A DNA stretch of 64,000 nucleotides from Planctomycetaceae bacterium (GTDB taxonomy: Bacteria > Planctomycetota > Phycisphaerae > Tepidisphaerales > Tepidisphaeraceae). The notes under the pieces are model-generated. The model was not told the origin of the DNA, made no database searches, and saw only the letters and a list, made by a program, of their open reading frames with translations. A program made the position numbers and the translations under genes. Below are positions 45,473 to 54,191 of this stretch, one piece after another. Numbering within the stretch: position 1 is the first letter of the stretch; every line of letters starts with the position of its first letter. The stretch is taken from the NCBI GenBank assembly GCA_027487775.1, contig JAIYCY010000023.1:184049-248048 (forward strand), given 5' to 3'.

Positions 45473-46459
45473 TTATTTGTGTGTTGGAGCGGGCCCTGAG
45501 TCGGCTGAGGGATCGGCGTCTGGCGCAAGTGGAGGGGCGTTAAAGAGTGTTGGCAGCCAGAGTCGAGCATGAGCGAGGATGCGTCCGTGCTCGGCGCCGT
45601 CGTCGCCTTGAGTGCCGATGAGTTGGAATCCGGATCGTTCGGCCCTGCGATAGGTGATGAGTTGGTCGGCGAGGGTTTCTTGGTGTGGTTCTGCGGACAA
45701 TGCGAGTGCGTTGAGGATTGCATCTGCGGTCTCGCTGGTGGAGGCATAGCTGCCGGGCATGAGTCGGTTGTGGATGACGATCATGCGTTTTTGTCCGGTG
45801 GTTGCTTGTCGTGCGAAGCGGATGAATCCTTGCATCTGTTCGGGTAGTGGCCGTCGATCTGAATCGCTGACGTATCCTGCGTAGATGCTATCGAGGAAGA
45901 GCAGGCCGTCGATTTGGTCATGCCAGCGGTCGTGTTTGAGCAGTTCGCGGACGGCGGCGTATCCGGCGGAGAAGCTTGCGATGGTGAGTCGTCCGACGGT
46001 GGCGTTGTCGGGGATGTCGCTTCGTTGTCGAGCGACGTTGAGCAGTTCGTCGAGCATGCGTGTGAGCAATTCCGGATCGGAGAACGGCTTTGCGTAGGCT
46101 TGCGAGAATCCGCCTTCGGTGACGGTGATGACGAGCGTGCCGGGATCGACCGCCCAGACGCCCGCGGGGACGGCTGTCGCGCTGCCTTTGAGGTGGACAT
46201 GGACGTCGAGAGTTCCGTCGCGGTTGACGCGCGGGGTCACGGGAATGGCGGCGTGGTGCGTGTCGGCGGATGAGAGGATGAACTGCTGTGGCGACGCTCG
46301 ATCGGTCTCGGCAGGGGCACGAGATGCAGCGATCGAACCAGAGGCGACGGAGTTGTTTGACGCTTGCGCGCGAGCGACGGCTTGGGCGGTGATGAGATGG
46401 GCGACGACGAAGTGGGAAGCGACGAGCGCGATCGCCCGGCGTGTTTTGCGAGGGGTCAT
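45473..46459 (-). CDS. Secreted alpha/beta-hydrolase-like protein
   Basis: This 328-residue protein begins with a basic N-terminus and a hydrophobic stretch 'AIALVASHFVVAHLITAQAV', a likely signal peptide ending near A-R-A-Q. 'GRLTIASFSAGYAAVRELLK' gives a G-x-S-x-G-like nucleophile elbow (S-F-S-A-G), 'DGLLFLDSIYAGY' a possible acid strand, and 'DGAEHGRILAHARLWLPTLF' a C-terminal His. This order suits an alpha/beta hydrolase, but I cannot name a subfamily or substrate. The ATG at 46459 is chosen because it begins the signal peptide; the frame is open 26 more codons. It is a single gene. Confidence 0.6.
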   Translation of the reverse strand: MTPRKTRRAIALVASHFVVAHLITAQAVARAQASNNSVASGSIAASRAPAETDRASPQQFILSSADTHHAAIPVTPRVNRDGTLDVHVHLKGSATAVPAGVWAVDPGTLVITVTEGGFSQAYAKPFSDPELLTRMLDELLNVARQRSDIPDNATVGRLTIASFSAGYAAVRELLKHDRWHDQIDGLLFLDSIYAGYVSDSDRRPLPEQMQGFIRFARQATTGQKRMIVIHNRLMPGSYASTSETADAILNALALSAEPHQETLADQLITYRRAERSGFQLIGTQGDDGAEHGRILAHARLWLPTLFNAPPLAPDADPSADSGPAPTHK

Positions 46460-46690
46460 CCGCGCATGATCCCTCGGGTGCGAGAGAAAGTCACCCCGAT
46501 TTACGTGGCCAGGCGTGTTGCGATGTGAGGCGAGCAACGAGGGTCCATGCGATGAGCGATGCTGGCGGTGGTTGGATCGGGCCTCCGGATGGCGGAGGCT
46601 CTTGCGTTGAAAGGGATTCGTTCATGAGCCAGAAGATCCGGCGGGGGCGAGTGGAGCGGATGAGAGATGAGAAACACCTCTCGAACGCGA

Positions 46691-46765
46691 TCGGGCTGGC
46701 GGGATTCGAACCCACGACCTTTTGACCCCCAGTCAAACGCGCTAACCAAGCTGCGCTACAGCCCG
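46691..46765 (-). tRNA. tRNA-Pro (anticodon GGG)
   Basis: Read on the minus strand, the acceptor CGGGCTG (plus 46759-46765) pairs perfectly with CAGCCCG (46692-46698). The D arm GCGC/GCGC, anticodon arm TTTGA-CTGGGGG-TCAAA and T arm GTGGG-TTCGAAT-CCCGC are all intact. The loop places GGG at positions 34-36, so it reads CCC/CCU proline codons. The 3' CCA is not encoded. Length is 75 with the discriminator A. Confidence 0.97.
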
Positions 46766-46917
46766 TATGTCTCGGCAAAGCCTTTCGACCCGCCGAACGG
46801 TGGATCGTACCCGATCGGCGTGGGAATACAACAGCGGCAAGTGTTTGCGATTGCGGTGGGCTTTTTGGGGGTGGAGGAGACGTGCGTAAGGCGGATCGTT
46901 GGCTGTTGCGAGCCGGG

Positions 46918-47472
46918 TCATTCTTCGAGAGATCGTTCGAAGACGATGAGATTGTCTGCGTTGCTGGAATCCCATCGCGTGCCGACGATGTCATATCCCA
47001 TTTCGATGGCGAAGTGGATGAATTCGCGTTGGGTGTTGAGGCATTCGCAGCGGATGAATTCGTAATCGTGATCGAGGGCCCAGGCGCGTTGCGCGTCGTG
47101 GAGTTGGCGAGCGACCCCGATGCGTCGTGCCTCAGGGAGGACTCCGCCGAGCCAGTGGTAGAACATGCCGGGTTTGAGTTCGAACCCGATCCAGAATCCG
47201 ACGGGCTGTTCGTCGAGTCGAGCCAGGAGTGTGAGGCAGTTGTGACGCCCGAGGAATCGGCGTCGGAAGAAATCGACCTCTCGCTTGGGGCGGAAGATGC
47301 GATTGTGGACGTCGATGGCCTGCGGAAGCAGAGCGGCGTCGGCGATGATGACGTCGGCTTGTGCCAAGGTTGGGAGAGTGTAGTCGAGCCAAGGGTGATG
47401 TTCACGCGATGCGTAGGTCGTTTTGATGAAATCGACATGATTCGATGTCGCTTCGGGGAATGGGGTTGGCAA
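46918..47472 (-). CDS. GNAT-family N-acetyltransferase
   Basis: This 184-residue protein contains 'WLGGVLPEARRIGVARQLHD', the motif A acetyl-CoA-binding loop of the GNAT fold, followed by 'FIRCECLNTQREFIHFAIEM' and 'GYDIVGTRWD', the usual C-terminal strands. The N-terminal extension of about 40 residues is not part of the domain. The acceptor is unknown. It is divergent from the LuxR-type gene with only 32 bases between the starts, so the two share a control region containing GGTT-N5-AACC. Confidence 0.82.
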   Translation of the reverse strand: MPTPFPEATSNHVDFIKTTYASREHHPWLDYTLPTLAQADVIIADAALLPQAIDVHNRIFRPKREVDFFRRRFLGRHNCLTLLARLDEQPVGFWIGFELKPGMFYHWLGGVLPEARRIGVARQLHDAQRAWALDHDYEFIRCECLNTQREFIHFAIEMGYDIVGTRWDSSNADNLIVFERSLEE

Positions 47473-47504
47473 GCGGGTGTTAGGTTCGTGTAACCTTATA
47501 GGGC

Positions 47505-48170
47505 GTGCTTAACGTAAGGGAACCGATATCTTCGATAAGTTCGGGGGACATCGTGGCCAGAGCGGAACGAGATGGGATGGACAGGCCGGTTGTGAGTCGT
47601 CCGGCGAAATCGCCGGTGACGGTGGACATTCAACGTCAGGCGATCGTTGATTTTTGCCGATCGATCGCAAGGAATCTGAACGCGCCGGGGCCGGCTGGTC
47701 GCGTCGGTGGGGAGCGGAAGGGTGTGGATGCGATCAAGTTGCAGCCGAGCGTGATCGAGTCGGCGGGGGCGTCTGGGGTGATGAAGGCATCGAGGGTGGC
47801 GAAATCGGAGCGAGTGCCGGCATCGTGTGATGGTTCGTCGATGAATGACTCGTCGATGAATGACTCATCGATGAATGACTCATCGATGAATGGTGTGTCG
47901 GATGGCGTGGGGGTGTTGGAGTCGGCTGGGAGTTTGGGGGTGAAGTGGGTGGATCCGTCGGGCAAGCCTTTGGGTCCGCGTGTATCGCAGATCATGGATC
48001 GTTTGTTGGCGGGCGATGGTGAGAAGCAAGTGGCGGCCGCGTTGGGGATTTCTCAGCACACGGTGCATGACCATGTGAAGCGGCTTTACAAGCGTTTTGG
48101 GGTTTGCTCGCGGAGCGAGCTTCTTGCGCGGTTCGTTCGGACCGATCGATCGGGGACCGAATCGCGGTGA
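47505..48170 (+). CDS. LuxR-type helix-turn-helix regulator
   Basis: This protein has up to 221 residues. The C-terminal 65 residues form a LuxR/GerE DNA-binding domain: 'VSQIMDRLLAGDGEKQVAAA', 'LGISQHTVHDHVKRLYKRFG' and 'CSRSELLARF'. The N-terminal half has no receiver, PAS or autoinducer domain. It contains four S-S-M-N-D repeats (15-bp DNA repeat at 47835-47894), probably a flexible linker. The start is uncertain: GTG 47505, GTG 47553 (with GGGGGA four bases before) and ATG 47577 are all possible. It lies upstream of a PEP-CTERM gene on the same strand and divergent from an acetyltransferase gene; targets are unknown. Confidence 0.8.
   Translation: MLNVREPISSISSGDIVARAERDGMDRPVVSRPAKSPVTVDIQRQAIVDFCRSIARNLNAPGPAGRVGGERKGVDAIKLQPSVIESAGASGVMKASRVAKSERVPASCDGSSMNDSSMNDSSMNDSSMNGVSDGVGVLESAGSLGVKWVDPSGKPLGPRVSQIMDRLLAGDGEKQVAAALGISQHTVHDHVKRLYKRFGVCSRSELLARFVRTDRSGTESR
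47835..47894 (+). repeat. 15-bp in-frame tandem repeat, 4 copies
   Basis: Units TCGTCGATGAATGAC, with one to three changes, start at 47835, 47850, 47865 and 47880. They encode S-S-M-N-D repeats in the linker of the LuxR-type regulator. Confidence 0.95.
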
Positions 48171-48294
48171 GTCCGAGAGGCGGCGTGTGGGCGAGATGAT
48201 GGCATGGTATCGGGGTATTTATGCTCGGGAATTTGCTTTCCCGGTTCGCGGGTGGCGGTTAGCATGTTGGATCAGCTGCGAGAGGACCCCTTTG

Positions 48295-49812
48295 ATGAAA
48301 TTTCGTCGTGCACTACCCGTGGGATGCGTTGGCTTGCTGATGGCACCGGCGGTGTTGGCTTGTGTGGACCATCGACCTGTGGTGGTGTGTCAGCCGTTGG
48401 ATTGTTCGGATGCGTGGTTGCATGCGCGTGGGATCGATCGGACGAACATACAGACCTACCTTGAGGCGCAGCGTGAGGCGTCGCGGTTGGCGGATGAGAC
48501 GGCGACGTCGGTAGCCTTGGGCGCTCGTCCTGCTCGTGATCGCAGTTCGATTGCCAATCAAACGATATCCAAGCAGATGAAGCTGATGGCGCGTATGCCG
48601 CTGTCGACAATCGGCGGGGGTGCGGGCTCGTCGCTGAGTGGTTGGGTCGATCCGCAGACGGGTCGCGAGTATGCGATCATGGGACGAAGCAACGGGACGG
48701 CGATTGTGGATATCACCAATCCACGAAGTCCGGTGTACGTCGCCAACGTTCCGAGGCAGTCGGGCACAGCGATCACGAGTTGGCGAGAGCCGAAGGTTTA
48801 TCAGAATTATGCTTACATCGGCGTGGATGGGACGACGGCGGGGATGCAGGTGGTCAATCTCGCGCGGGTTCGGAATTACAACGGCACGACGCTGAATCTG
48901 ACCGCCGACAGCGTGTATACCGGGGTGACGCGTATTCATACGCTGGCGATCAATGAGCAGTCTGGCTATCTCTACGCTGCGGGGACGAATCTGGCGTCGG
49001 GTGGGCTTCACGTCATCGACGTCCGCAATCCTGCCAACCCAGTCGCGGCGGGCAATTTTTCCGGCGACGGCTACACGCACGAAGCGCAGGTGGTCATGTA
49101 TCGCGGGCCTGATGCACAACATCAGGGCAAGGAGATCGCGATCGCGTTCAACGGGAAGTTCAACAACAGCGACACGGTCAGCTTTGTCGATGTCTCGAAC
49201 AAGTCCAATATTCGCCGTGTCGGTGCGGGTTCGTATCCGCAGGTCGGTTACATCCATCAGGGCTGGCTGACCGAAGATCAGCGATACCTGTTCGTCAACG
49301 ACGAATTAGATGAAAACGACGGCCTGACGGGCGGACGCACGCGGACGCATTTGTTTGATGTCTCGGATCTGGACAACCCGGTCTACCGCGGCAGGTTTGA
49401 TCATGCCACGTCCAGCATCGATCACAACCTCTATGTTCGGGGCAATCTCGTGTTCATGTCCAACTACACGACAGGCCTTCGTGTGTTCGAGATGAACAAT
49501 CTGCAGAGCAACAATCCGAGCGACTGGATGACCGAGATCGCTTACTACGACACGTTCGCAGCCAGCAACGCCGCGACGTTTAACGGGGCTTGGAACAACT
49601 ATCCGTACTTCCCAAGCGGAAACATAGTCATTAGCGATATCGACGGCGGTCTTTTTATTGTTCGACTGGACGGCAAGTACGATAGCGCGATGTTCCCAAG
49701 CACACCGACCTTCCCGACGGGCCCGGGAAGCGCGTTCGCCCGCGTGCCAGAACCTGCATCGCTTTCAGCACTCGGCATCCTCGCGGCCCTGGTGCTGCGA
49801 CGTCGTGTGTAG
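48295..49812 (+). CDS. PEP-CTERM protein with LVIVD-type repeats (choice-of-anchor B type)
   Basis: This 505-residue protein has a signal peptide 'LPVGCVGLLMAPAVLAC' and a C-terminal 'VPEPASLSALGILAALVLRR' sorting signal. The body consists of repeated strands such as 'AIVDITNPRSPVYVANVP', 'LHVIDVRNPANPVAAGNF' and 'LFDVSDLDNPVYRGRFDH', which are LVIVD-like repeats that build a beta-propeller. Choice-of-anchor B proteins are surface proteins of unknown function. GAGAGG lies 9 bases before the ATG at 48295; the frame is open much further upstream but overlaps the regulator gene. It is 124 bases after the LuxR-type gene. Confidence 0.88.
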   Translation: MKFRRALPVGCVGLLMAPAVLACVDHRPVVVCQPLDCSDAWLHARGIDRTNIQTYLEAQREASRLADETATSVALGARPARDRSSIANQTISKQMKLMARMPLSTIGGGAGSSLSGWVDPQTGREYAIMGRSNGTAIVDITNPRSPVYVANVPRQSGTAITSWREPKVYQNYAYIGVDGTTAGMQVVNLARVRNYNGTTLNLTADSVYTGVTRIHTLAINEQSGYLYAAGTNLASGGLHVIDVRNPANPVAAGNFSGDGYTHEAQVVMYRGPDAQHQGKEIAIAFNGKFNNSDTVSFVDVSNKSNIRRVGAGSYPQVGYIHQGWLTEDQRYLFVNDELDENDGLTGGRTRTHLFDVSDLDNPVYRGRFDHATSSIDHNLYVRGNLVFMSNYTTGLRVFEMNNLQSNNPSDWMTEIAYYDTFAASNAATFNGAWNNYPYFPSGNIVISDIDGGLFIVRLDGKYDSAMFPSTPTFPTGPGSAFARVPEPASLSALGILAALVLRRRV

Positions 49813-49832
49813 ACCGCACAACGCATTCTGTA

Positions 49833-49883
49833 TGTCACGACATCCCATACGTGACGACATCCCATACGTGACGACATCCCATA
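49833..49883. repeat. 17-bp tandem repeat, 3 copies
   Basis: Units built around CGACATCCCATACGTGA recur with a 17-bp period (anchor C at 49838, 49855 and 49872). They fill the space between the convergent PEP-CTERM gene and smpB, where a terminator would be expected but was not seen. Confidence 0.92.
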
Positions 49884-49885
49884 GG

Positions 49886-50350
49886 TCATCGCATCATGGC
49901 GTTGCGGAGGTCGCGTTTGGCTTCTTTCTCTTTGATGCTCGCGCGTTTGTCGTGTGATTTCTTGCCGCGAGCGACGCCCAGTTCGACTTTGGCTCGGCCG
50001 TCCTTGAAATAGATGGCGAGCGGGATCAGGGTCATTCCGCCGCGTGAGATTTCTTCTTCAAGTCGTTTGATCTCTCGGCGATGGGCGAGCAGGACACGAA
50101 TCCGTTTGGGTTCGTGATTGAAAGCGAGCGACGCCTGTTTGTACGGATCGATGTACGCGCCGTGCATGTGCAGCTTGCCGTGATCGATGGTTGCGAACGA
50201 ATCGGTGAGTTGACCGTTGCCCAGGCGCAGGCTTTTGACCTCCGAACCGACCAATGCGATACCGCACTCGAGCTTGGACTCGATGAAGTAATCGTGAAAC
50301 GCCCGACGATTTTCGATTCGCGGCGCGGGGTTGAACTTGGTCTTAGCCAT
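49886..50350 (-). CDS. smpB: SsrA-binding protein SmpB
   Basis: This 154-residue protein has the family length. 'ENRRAFHDYFIESKLECGIA', 'LVGSEVKSLRLGNGQL', 'GAYIDPYKQASLAFNH' and the C-terminal 'KKSHDKRASIKEKEAKRDL' are diagnostic. It binds tmRNA and carries it to stalled ribosomes for trans-translation. No tmRNA gene was recognised in this window. It is divergent from the dehydrogenase gene, with 46 bases between the starts. Confidence 0.97.
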   Translation of the reverse strand: MAKTKFNPAPRIENRRAFHDYFIESKLECGIALVGSEVKSLRLGNGQLTDSFATIDHGKLHMHGAYIDPYKQASLAFNHEPKRIRVLLAHRREIKRLEEEISRGGMTLIPLAIYFKDGRAKVELGVARGKKSHDKRASIKEKEAKRDLRNAMMR

Positions 50351-50396
50351 CTGAACATCATCTTAGCACAGTGTCGCCGGGCTGGGTATTGCGTTT

Positions 50397-51287
50397 ATGA
50401 TGAGTTCGATGTCGGAAGGTCGACCCGAGCATTGGGTGGTGGTGACTGGCGCGTCGAGCGGGCTGGGCCGGGCGTGCGTGCGTCGGCTGTTCGATTCGGG
50501 TTTTAGGGTGATCGCCACGGTTCGAAGCGTTGCGGACCTTGATTCGTTGCGTCGCGAGCATCGATCGGTCGAGGGCGTCCTGATGGATGTCGCCGACGAG
50601 GCTTCAATCGCCGATGCATGTCGGGGCATCGAGTTGATCGTCGGTCGGGCCGGACTGCTGTATGGTTTGGTGAACAACGCCGGCATGGCTGTGCCCGGTC
50701 CGATTGAGGTGATTTCGAGTGACGATTTGCGTGAGCAGTTTGAGGTGAACGTGATTGGGCAGATGTCGGTGACTCGGGTGCTCCTGCCGCTGCTGCGTTT
50801 GTGCGCCGTGCGTCACGGGTCAGCCAGGATCGTCAACATCGGCTCGATCGCCGGTCGTATTGGACAACCGATGCTCGGTGCTTACGCGGCGAGCAAGGCT
50901 GCGCTGGCGTCGCTGAGTGAATCGCTGCGGCATGAGCTTGAGTCGATGCAGATTCAGGTGAGTCTGGTCGAGCCCGGGGCCGCCCGATCGAGCATTTGGG
51001 AGAAGGCGCGACATCGGATCGACGCCATGATCTGCGATTCCGAATCCCGTTCGATGTACGGCCCGTTGATGGATCGCGTGTCGGATCTCGCGAGGCGTGC
51101 GGAGGCGAGGGCGATCGACGCCGACGAGGTCGCGCGTGTGATCGAGCGATGTCTGACGGATCGCCGCGCGAGGCTGCGCGTGCTTGTCGGGCATGATGCG
51201 AAGTCGGCGGCGCTGCTGAAGCGATGGCTCCCGGATCGTTGGTTTCATTCTGCGGTTCGTCGCATGATTGCGCGAGGCGGGCGTTGA
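50397..51287 (+). CDS. Short-chain dehydrogenase/reductase (SDR)
   Basis: This 296-residue protein has the classical SDR set: 'VVVTGASSGLGRACVRRLFD' (NAD(P)-binding), 'YGLVNNAGMAVPGPIE' (NNAG), 'RIVNIGSIAGRIGQPMLGAY' with the catalytic Ser and Y-A-A-S-K with the catalytic Tyr and Lys, then 'VSLVEPGAARSSIW'. It is an NAD(P)-dependent oxidoreductase; the substrate is unknown. Met codons at 50397, 50400 and 50409 could serve as start. The next gene begins four bases after its stop, so the two are co-expressed. Confidence 0.92.
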   Translation: MMSSMSEGRPEHWVVVTGASSGLGRACVRRLFDSGFRVIATVRSVADLDSLRREHRSVEGVLMDVADEASIADACRGIELIVGRAGLLYGLVNNAGMAVPGPIEVISSDDLREQFEVNVIGQMSVTRVLLPLLRLCAVRHGSARIVNIGSIAGRIGQPMLGAYAASKAALASLSESLRHELESMQIQVSLVEPGAARSSIWEKARHRIDAMICDSESRSMYGPLMDRVSDLARRAEARAIDADEVARVIERCLTDRRARLRVLVGHDAKSAALLKRWLPDRWFHSAVRRMIARGGR

Positions 51288-51290
51288 TCG

Positions 51291-52325
51291 ATGAAGACGG
51301 ATGGCATCGACATGCTCGCCTTCAGCAGCCCGCACTATGTGGCCGATCTTCCGCGTGGGCACGTCTTTCCGATGCGGAAGTTTAGTTGGTCGGCGACGTG
51401 GATCGATCGCTGCGGGCTTGGGTGTGTGGTCGAGCCGGGGCGGGTGTCGCGTGAGGCGCTACATCGCGTTCACACGCCTGACTATGTTCGATCGATCGAG
51501 ACGGGAGAATACAATCCGCTCACCGCGTTGCGGCTGGGCCTGCCCTGGCATCCGACAATCCACCGACGTGCGATGCACGCGACGATGGGTACGATTGCGG
51601 CCGCACACGCTGCGCTTCGTGACGGCATCGCCTGCAACCTCGCCGGCGGAACACATCATGCTTTTCCTGATCGTGGCGAGGGTTTCTGCGTTTTCAATGA
51701 TGTCGCGGTAGCGATTCGTGAGCTTCAGTCGATCGAGCCTTGGCTGCAGGTGATGGTGATCGATCTCGACGCGCATCAGGGCAACGGGACGCACGCGATT
51801 TTTCGAGGCGATGCCAACGTGATGACTTACAGCGCGCACGTCGGCAGGAATTATCCGAGCCGGAAGGAGCCTGGCACACTCGATATCGAGTTGTCGCGTA
51901 TGGCATCGACGGATGAATTCTTCTCGCGTGTCGAGCCGACGATGATCGAGTCGATTGAGTTGTTCGAGCCAGATCTGGTGTTTTACATCGCTGGCGCGGA
52001 CGTGCATGAGGACGATCGCTTTGGGCAGATGAAACTGAGCAGCCGTGCGATGCGTGAGCGCGATCGGATGGTGATGCGTTACGTGCGTGGCTGGGGGATT
52101 CCGTGTGCGGTCGTTTACGGCGGGGGGTACAACCGGCAACAGGGCATGACCGCCTGGTTGCACACGCAGGCGGTCTGGTGTGCCGCCGAGCGGTGGTGCA
52201 TCGAGCGAGGTTTGACGGTGCCAGATCTGCCCGATCTCACCATGCTCGTTCAGATGACTTCAGACGACGACCCTGCGGATGACGTGGAGACTGCTCAACC
52301 GCAAGCTTTGCCCGCGACCGCGTAA
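51291..52325 (+). CDS. Histone deacetylase-family zinc hydrolase
   Basis: This 344-residue protein matches the arginase/deacetylase fold of the HDAC/AcuC/amidohydrolase superfamily. Visible motifs are 'LAGGTHHAFPDRGEGFCVFN' (active-site His pair), 'VIDLDAHQGNGTHAIF' (Zn ligands Asp and His) and 'YIAGADVHEDDRFGQM' (third Zn ligand Asp). The D-L-D-A-H-Q-G-N-G sequence resembles class IV (HDAC11-like) members and their bacterial relatives. Bacterial enzymes of this kind remove acyl groups from small molecules, polyamines or proteins. It is coupled to the SDR gene upstream (3-base gap). Confidence 0.92.
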   Translation: MKTDGIDMLAFSSPHYVADLPRGHVFPMRKFSWSATWIDRCGLGCVVEPGRVSREALHRVHTPDYVRSIETGEYNPLTALRLGLPWHPTIHRRAMHATMGTIAAAHAALRDGIACNLAGGTHHAFPDRGEGFCVFNDVAVAIRELQSIEPWLQVMVIDLDAHQGNGTHAIFRGDANVMTYSAHVGRNYPSRKEPGTLDIELSRMASTDEFFSRVEPTMIESIELFEPDLVFYIAGADVHEDDRFGQMKLSSRAMRERDRMVMRYVRGWGIPCAVVYGGGYNRQQGMTAWLHTQAVWCAAERWCIERGLTVPDLPDLTMLVQMTSDDDPADDVETAQPQALPATA

Positions 52326-52430
52326 TGCGGAGGTCAATGGTGCCTTGCGCGGATCTGCATTGAGCAATGTCATTACAGATGTCGCGGGCAATCTGATGTC
52401 GGTGCGGGCGTATTCGAGAACTGGAATGAG

Positions 52431-53372
52431 TCAGGACTCGGATTCGACGAGTAGGTTGATGCCGACGCGGCTGATGGCCTTATCGATGATCCATGGTGTG
52501 ACGCGGAGTCCTTGGGCGAGGTCGGCGTGGCGGCGGTAGATGGCGATGGTTTTGACGAGGGCGATGACGTCTTCGACTTCGGCAGGGTTGGAGACGATGT
52601 CGGCGAGTCGGTCGATGAGATCGTCGAGGGTGATGCCGTCGAGTGTGAAGCCTTTGGCTTCGGCGCTTTGCCAGTAGTATTCGATGACGGCGCGTATGAC
52701 TTGCTGGGCTTCGGCGTTGAGGAGCTTGGGGTGCGCGAGGCTGGTGGGCGTGCCGGGGAGGACGAGCTTGATGCCGAAGGTTTGGTCGATGGGTGAATCG
52801 GGTTTGAAGCTGGTCGCGGTGGCGAAGACGAGGACATTCTCCGAGCTGCTGGTGACTTCGATGAGTGCGTCGAGTTCGCTGACGAGTTCCTGATCGTCTG
52901 ATTCGTAGACTTGGTCGACGCGGGGGAGCAGGAGCATGACTTTGCGTCGGCGGTAGCTTTTGACCCAGTCTTTGGCGGCAGCGAGTGCGTCGGCGTTGCG
53001 TGGGTTCCAGACGGTGATGAGTCGGTCGATTTGTGCGAGTTTGGCCCATTGTTGGGCGAACATTTTTTTTCCGGAGAGGCTGGGTCCGATGAGCAGGACT
53101 TCGTTACCGACGGCGAGGTCGCGGTAGAGTTCGGGTCGGGCTGTGCGGTCGATCAGGTCGGCGATGTCAGCCAGGAGCGGTTCGAATCCGGCGACGTTGG
53201 GTCGTAGGGTGCGGACGGATTGATCGTCGAGAGAGAGAGCGATGCGTTGTTTTCGTTTTCGTCGATCGATCCAGAACTCGATGAGTGCGGGGAGTGCAGC
53301 GACGGCACCGATGACGGTGAAGATGACGATGAGTTGTTCGCCGAGGAAAGAGATGGGTGTTTCGGCCAGCAT
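52431..53372 (-). CDS. Membrane-anchored AAA-like ATPase with degenerate Walker B
   Basis: This 313-residue protein has one N-terminal membrane segment (about 9-32, 'EQLIVIFTVIGAVAALPALI'). A P-loop domain follows: Walker A 'EVLLIGPSLSGKKMFAQQW'. The expected Walker B strand reads 'VMLLLPRVDQVYESDDQEL', which lacks the D-E pair, and 'NVLVFATATSF' takes the sensor-1 position. The C-terminal helical part ('IDRLADIVSNPAEVEDVIAL') resembles an AAA+ lid. Hydrolysis may be weak or absent. It is the last gene of the secG-yicC-gmk unit. I know no named family for it. Confidence 0.6.
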   Translation of the reverse strand: MLAETPISFLGEQLIVIFTVIGAVAALPALIEFWIDRRKRKQRIALSLDDQSVRTLRPNVAGFEPLLADIADLIDRTARPELYRDLAVGNEVLLIGPSLSGKKMFAQQWAKLAQIDRLITVWNPRNADALAAAKDWVKSYRRRKVMLLLPRVDQVYESDDQELVSELDALIEVTSSSENVLVFATATSFKPDSPIDQTFGIKLVLPGTPTSLAHPKLLNAEAQQVIRAVIEYYWQSAEAKGFTLDGITLDDLIDRLADIVSNPAEVEDVIALVKTIAIYRRHADLAQGLRVTPWIIDKAISRVGINLLVESES

Positions 53373-53462
53373 GGAAGGCTCCGTTGATTGGAGTGTAGCC
53401 GAAGTGGCGTGTTTGGTTGTTAAGGGTTTGCGTGGAGTGCGAGGGTGATGAGCGTGGGGCTG

Positions 53463-54116
53463 TTACATGGCGGTGCGTTTATGACGGATAACGCGGACGA
53501 TTTCAGCGACGGCGGTTTCGAGGTCGTCGTTGATGACCATGTGGTCGAAGGCGCGACTGCCTTTGGCCATGGCGATTTCGCGTCTTGCGTTGCGGTATCG
53601 TCGTTGCATGGCGTCGGCGGAGTCGCGTTTGCGGTCGGTGAGTCGTTGGAGGAGGGTTTGTTCGTCAGGAGGGAGGATGAAGATGAGAAGGGCGTCGGGA
53701 TAGTGGAAGCGGACTTGCATGGCGCCCTGGAAGTCGATCTCGAGCAGGACATCTTCGCCGGCGGAGAGTTGATCGAGAGCGGGGCGTTTGGGTGTTGCGT
53801 AATAGTCGGCGTAGACACTGGCGTATTCGAGGAACTCGTCACGATCGAGTCGTCGGTAGAATTCTTCGAGGTCGACGTGTTCGTAGGTTTTGCCGATGTC
53901 ATCGCCGGGCTGTTTGGGTCGCGTCGTGACGCTGACGGTGTAGCGGACCTTCATGCGGTCGGCGAGCATGCGAGAGATGGTGCTTTTACCGACACCGCTG
54001 GGCCCGACGAGGACGATGAGGAGCCCTGGGCCGGGCTTGGCGGACGCGGGTGAGGTGCCGAGCGGGGCGATTGAGCTTGGACTGGCATTGGAGTTGGAGT
54101 CGTTGGACGCGACCAT
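53463..54116 (-). CDS. gmk: Guanylate kinase
   Basis: This 217-residue protein has the P-loop 'VLVGPSGVGKSTISRML', the GMP-binding 'YTVSVTTRPKQPGDDIGKTY', 'LEYASVYADYYATPK' and 'VLLEIDFQGAMQVRFHYPDA', all in the family order. It phosphorylates GMP to GDP. The first 28 residues are a Ser/Pro-rich extension not needed for the fold. It lies in one minus-strand unit with yicC, a common pairing in bacteria. Confidence 0.96.
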   Translation of the reverse strand: MVASNDSNSNASPSSIAPLGTSPASAKPGPGLLIVLVGPSGVGKSTISRMLADRMKVRYTVSVTTRPKQPGDDIGKTYEHVDLEEFYRRLDRDEFLEYASVYADYYATPKRPALDQLSAGEDVLLEIDFQGAMQVRFHYPDALLIFILPPDEQTLLQRLTDRKRDSADAMQRRYRNARREIAMAKGSRAFDHMVINDDLETAVAEIVRVIRHKRTAM

Positions 54117-54191
54117 CGTGAAAGCTCCGTCGGATGGGGAATTGTAGGGCGGAACGCGAAGAGTGCGACGAATGATGGATTGGGATAGATG

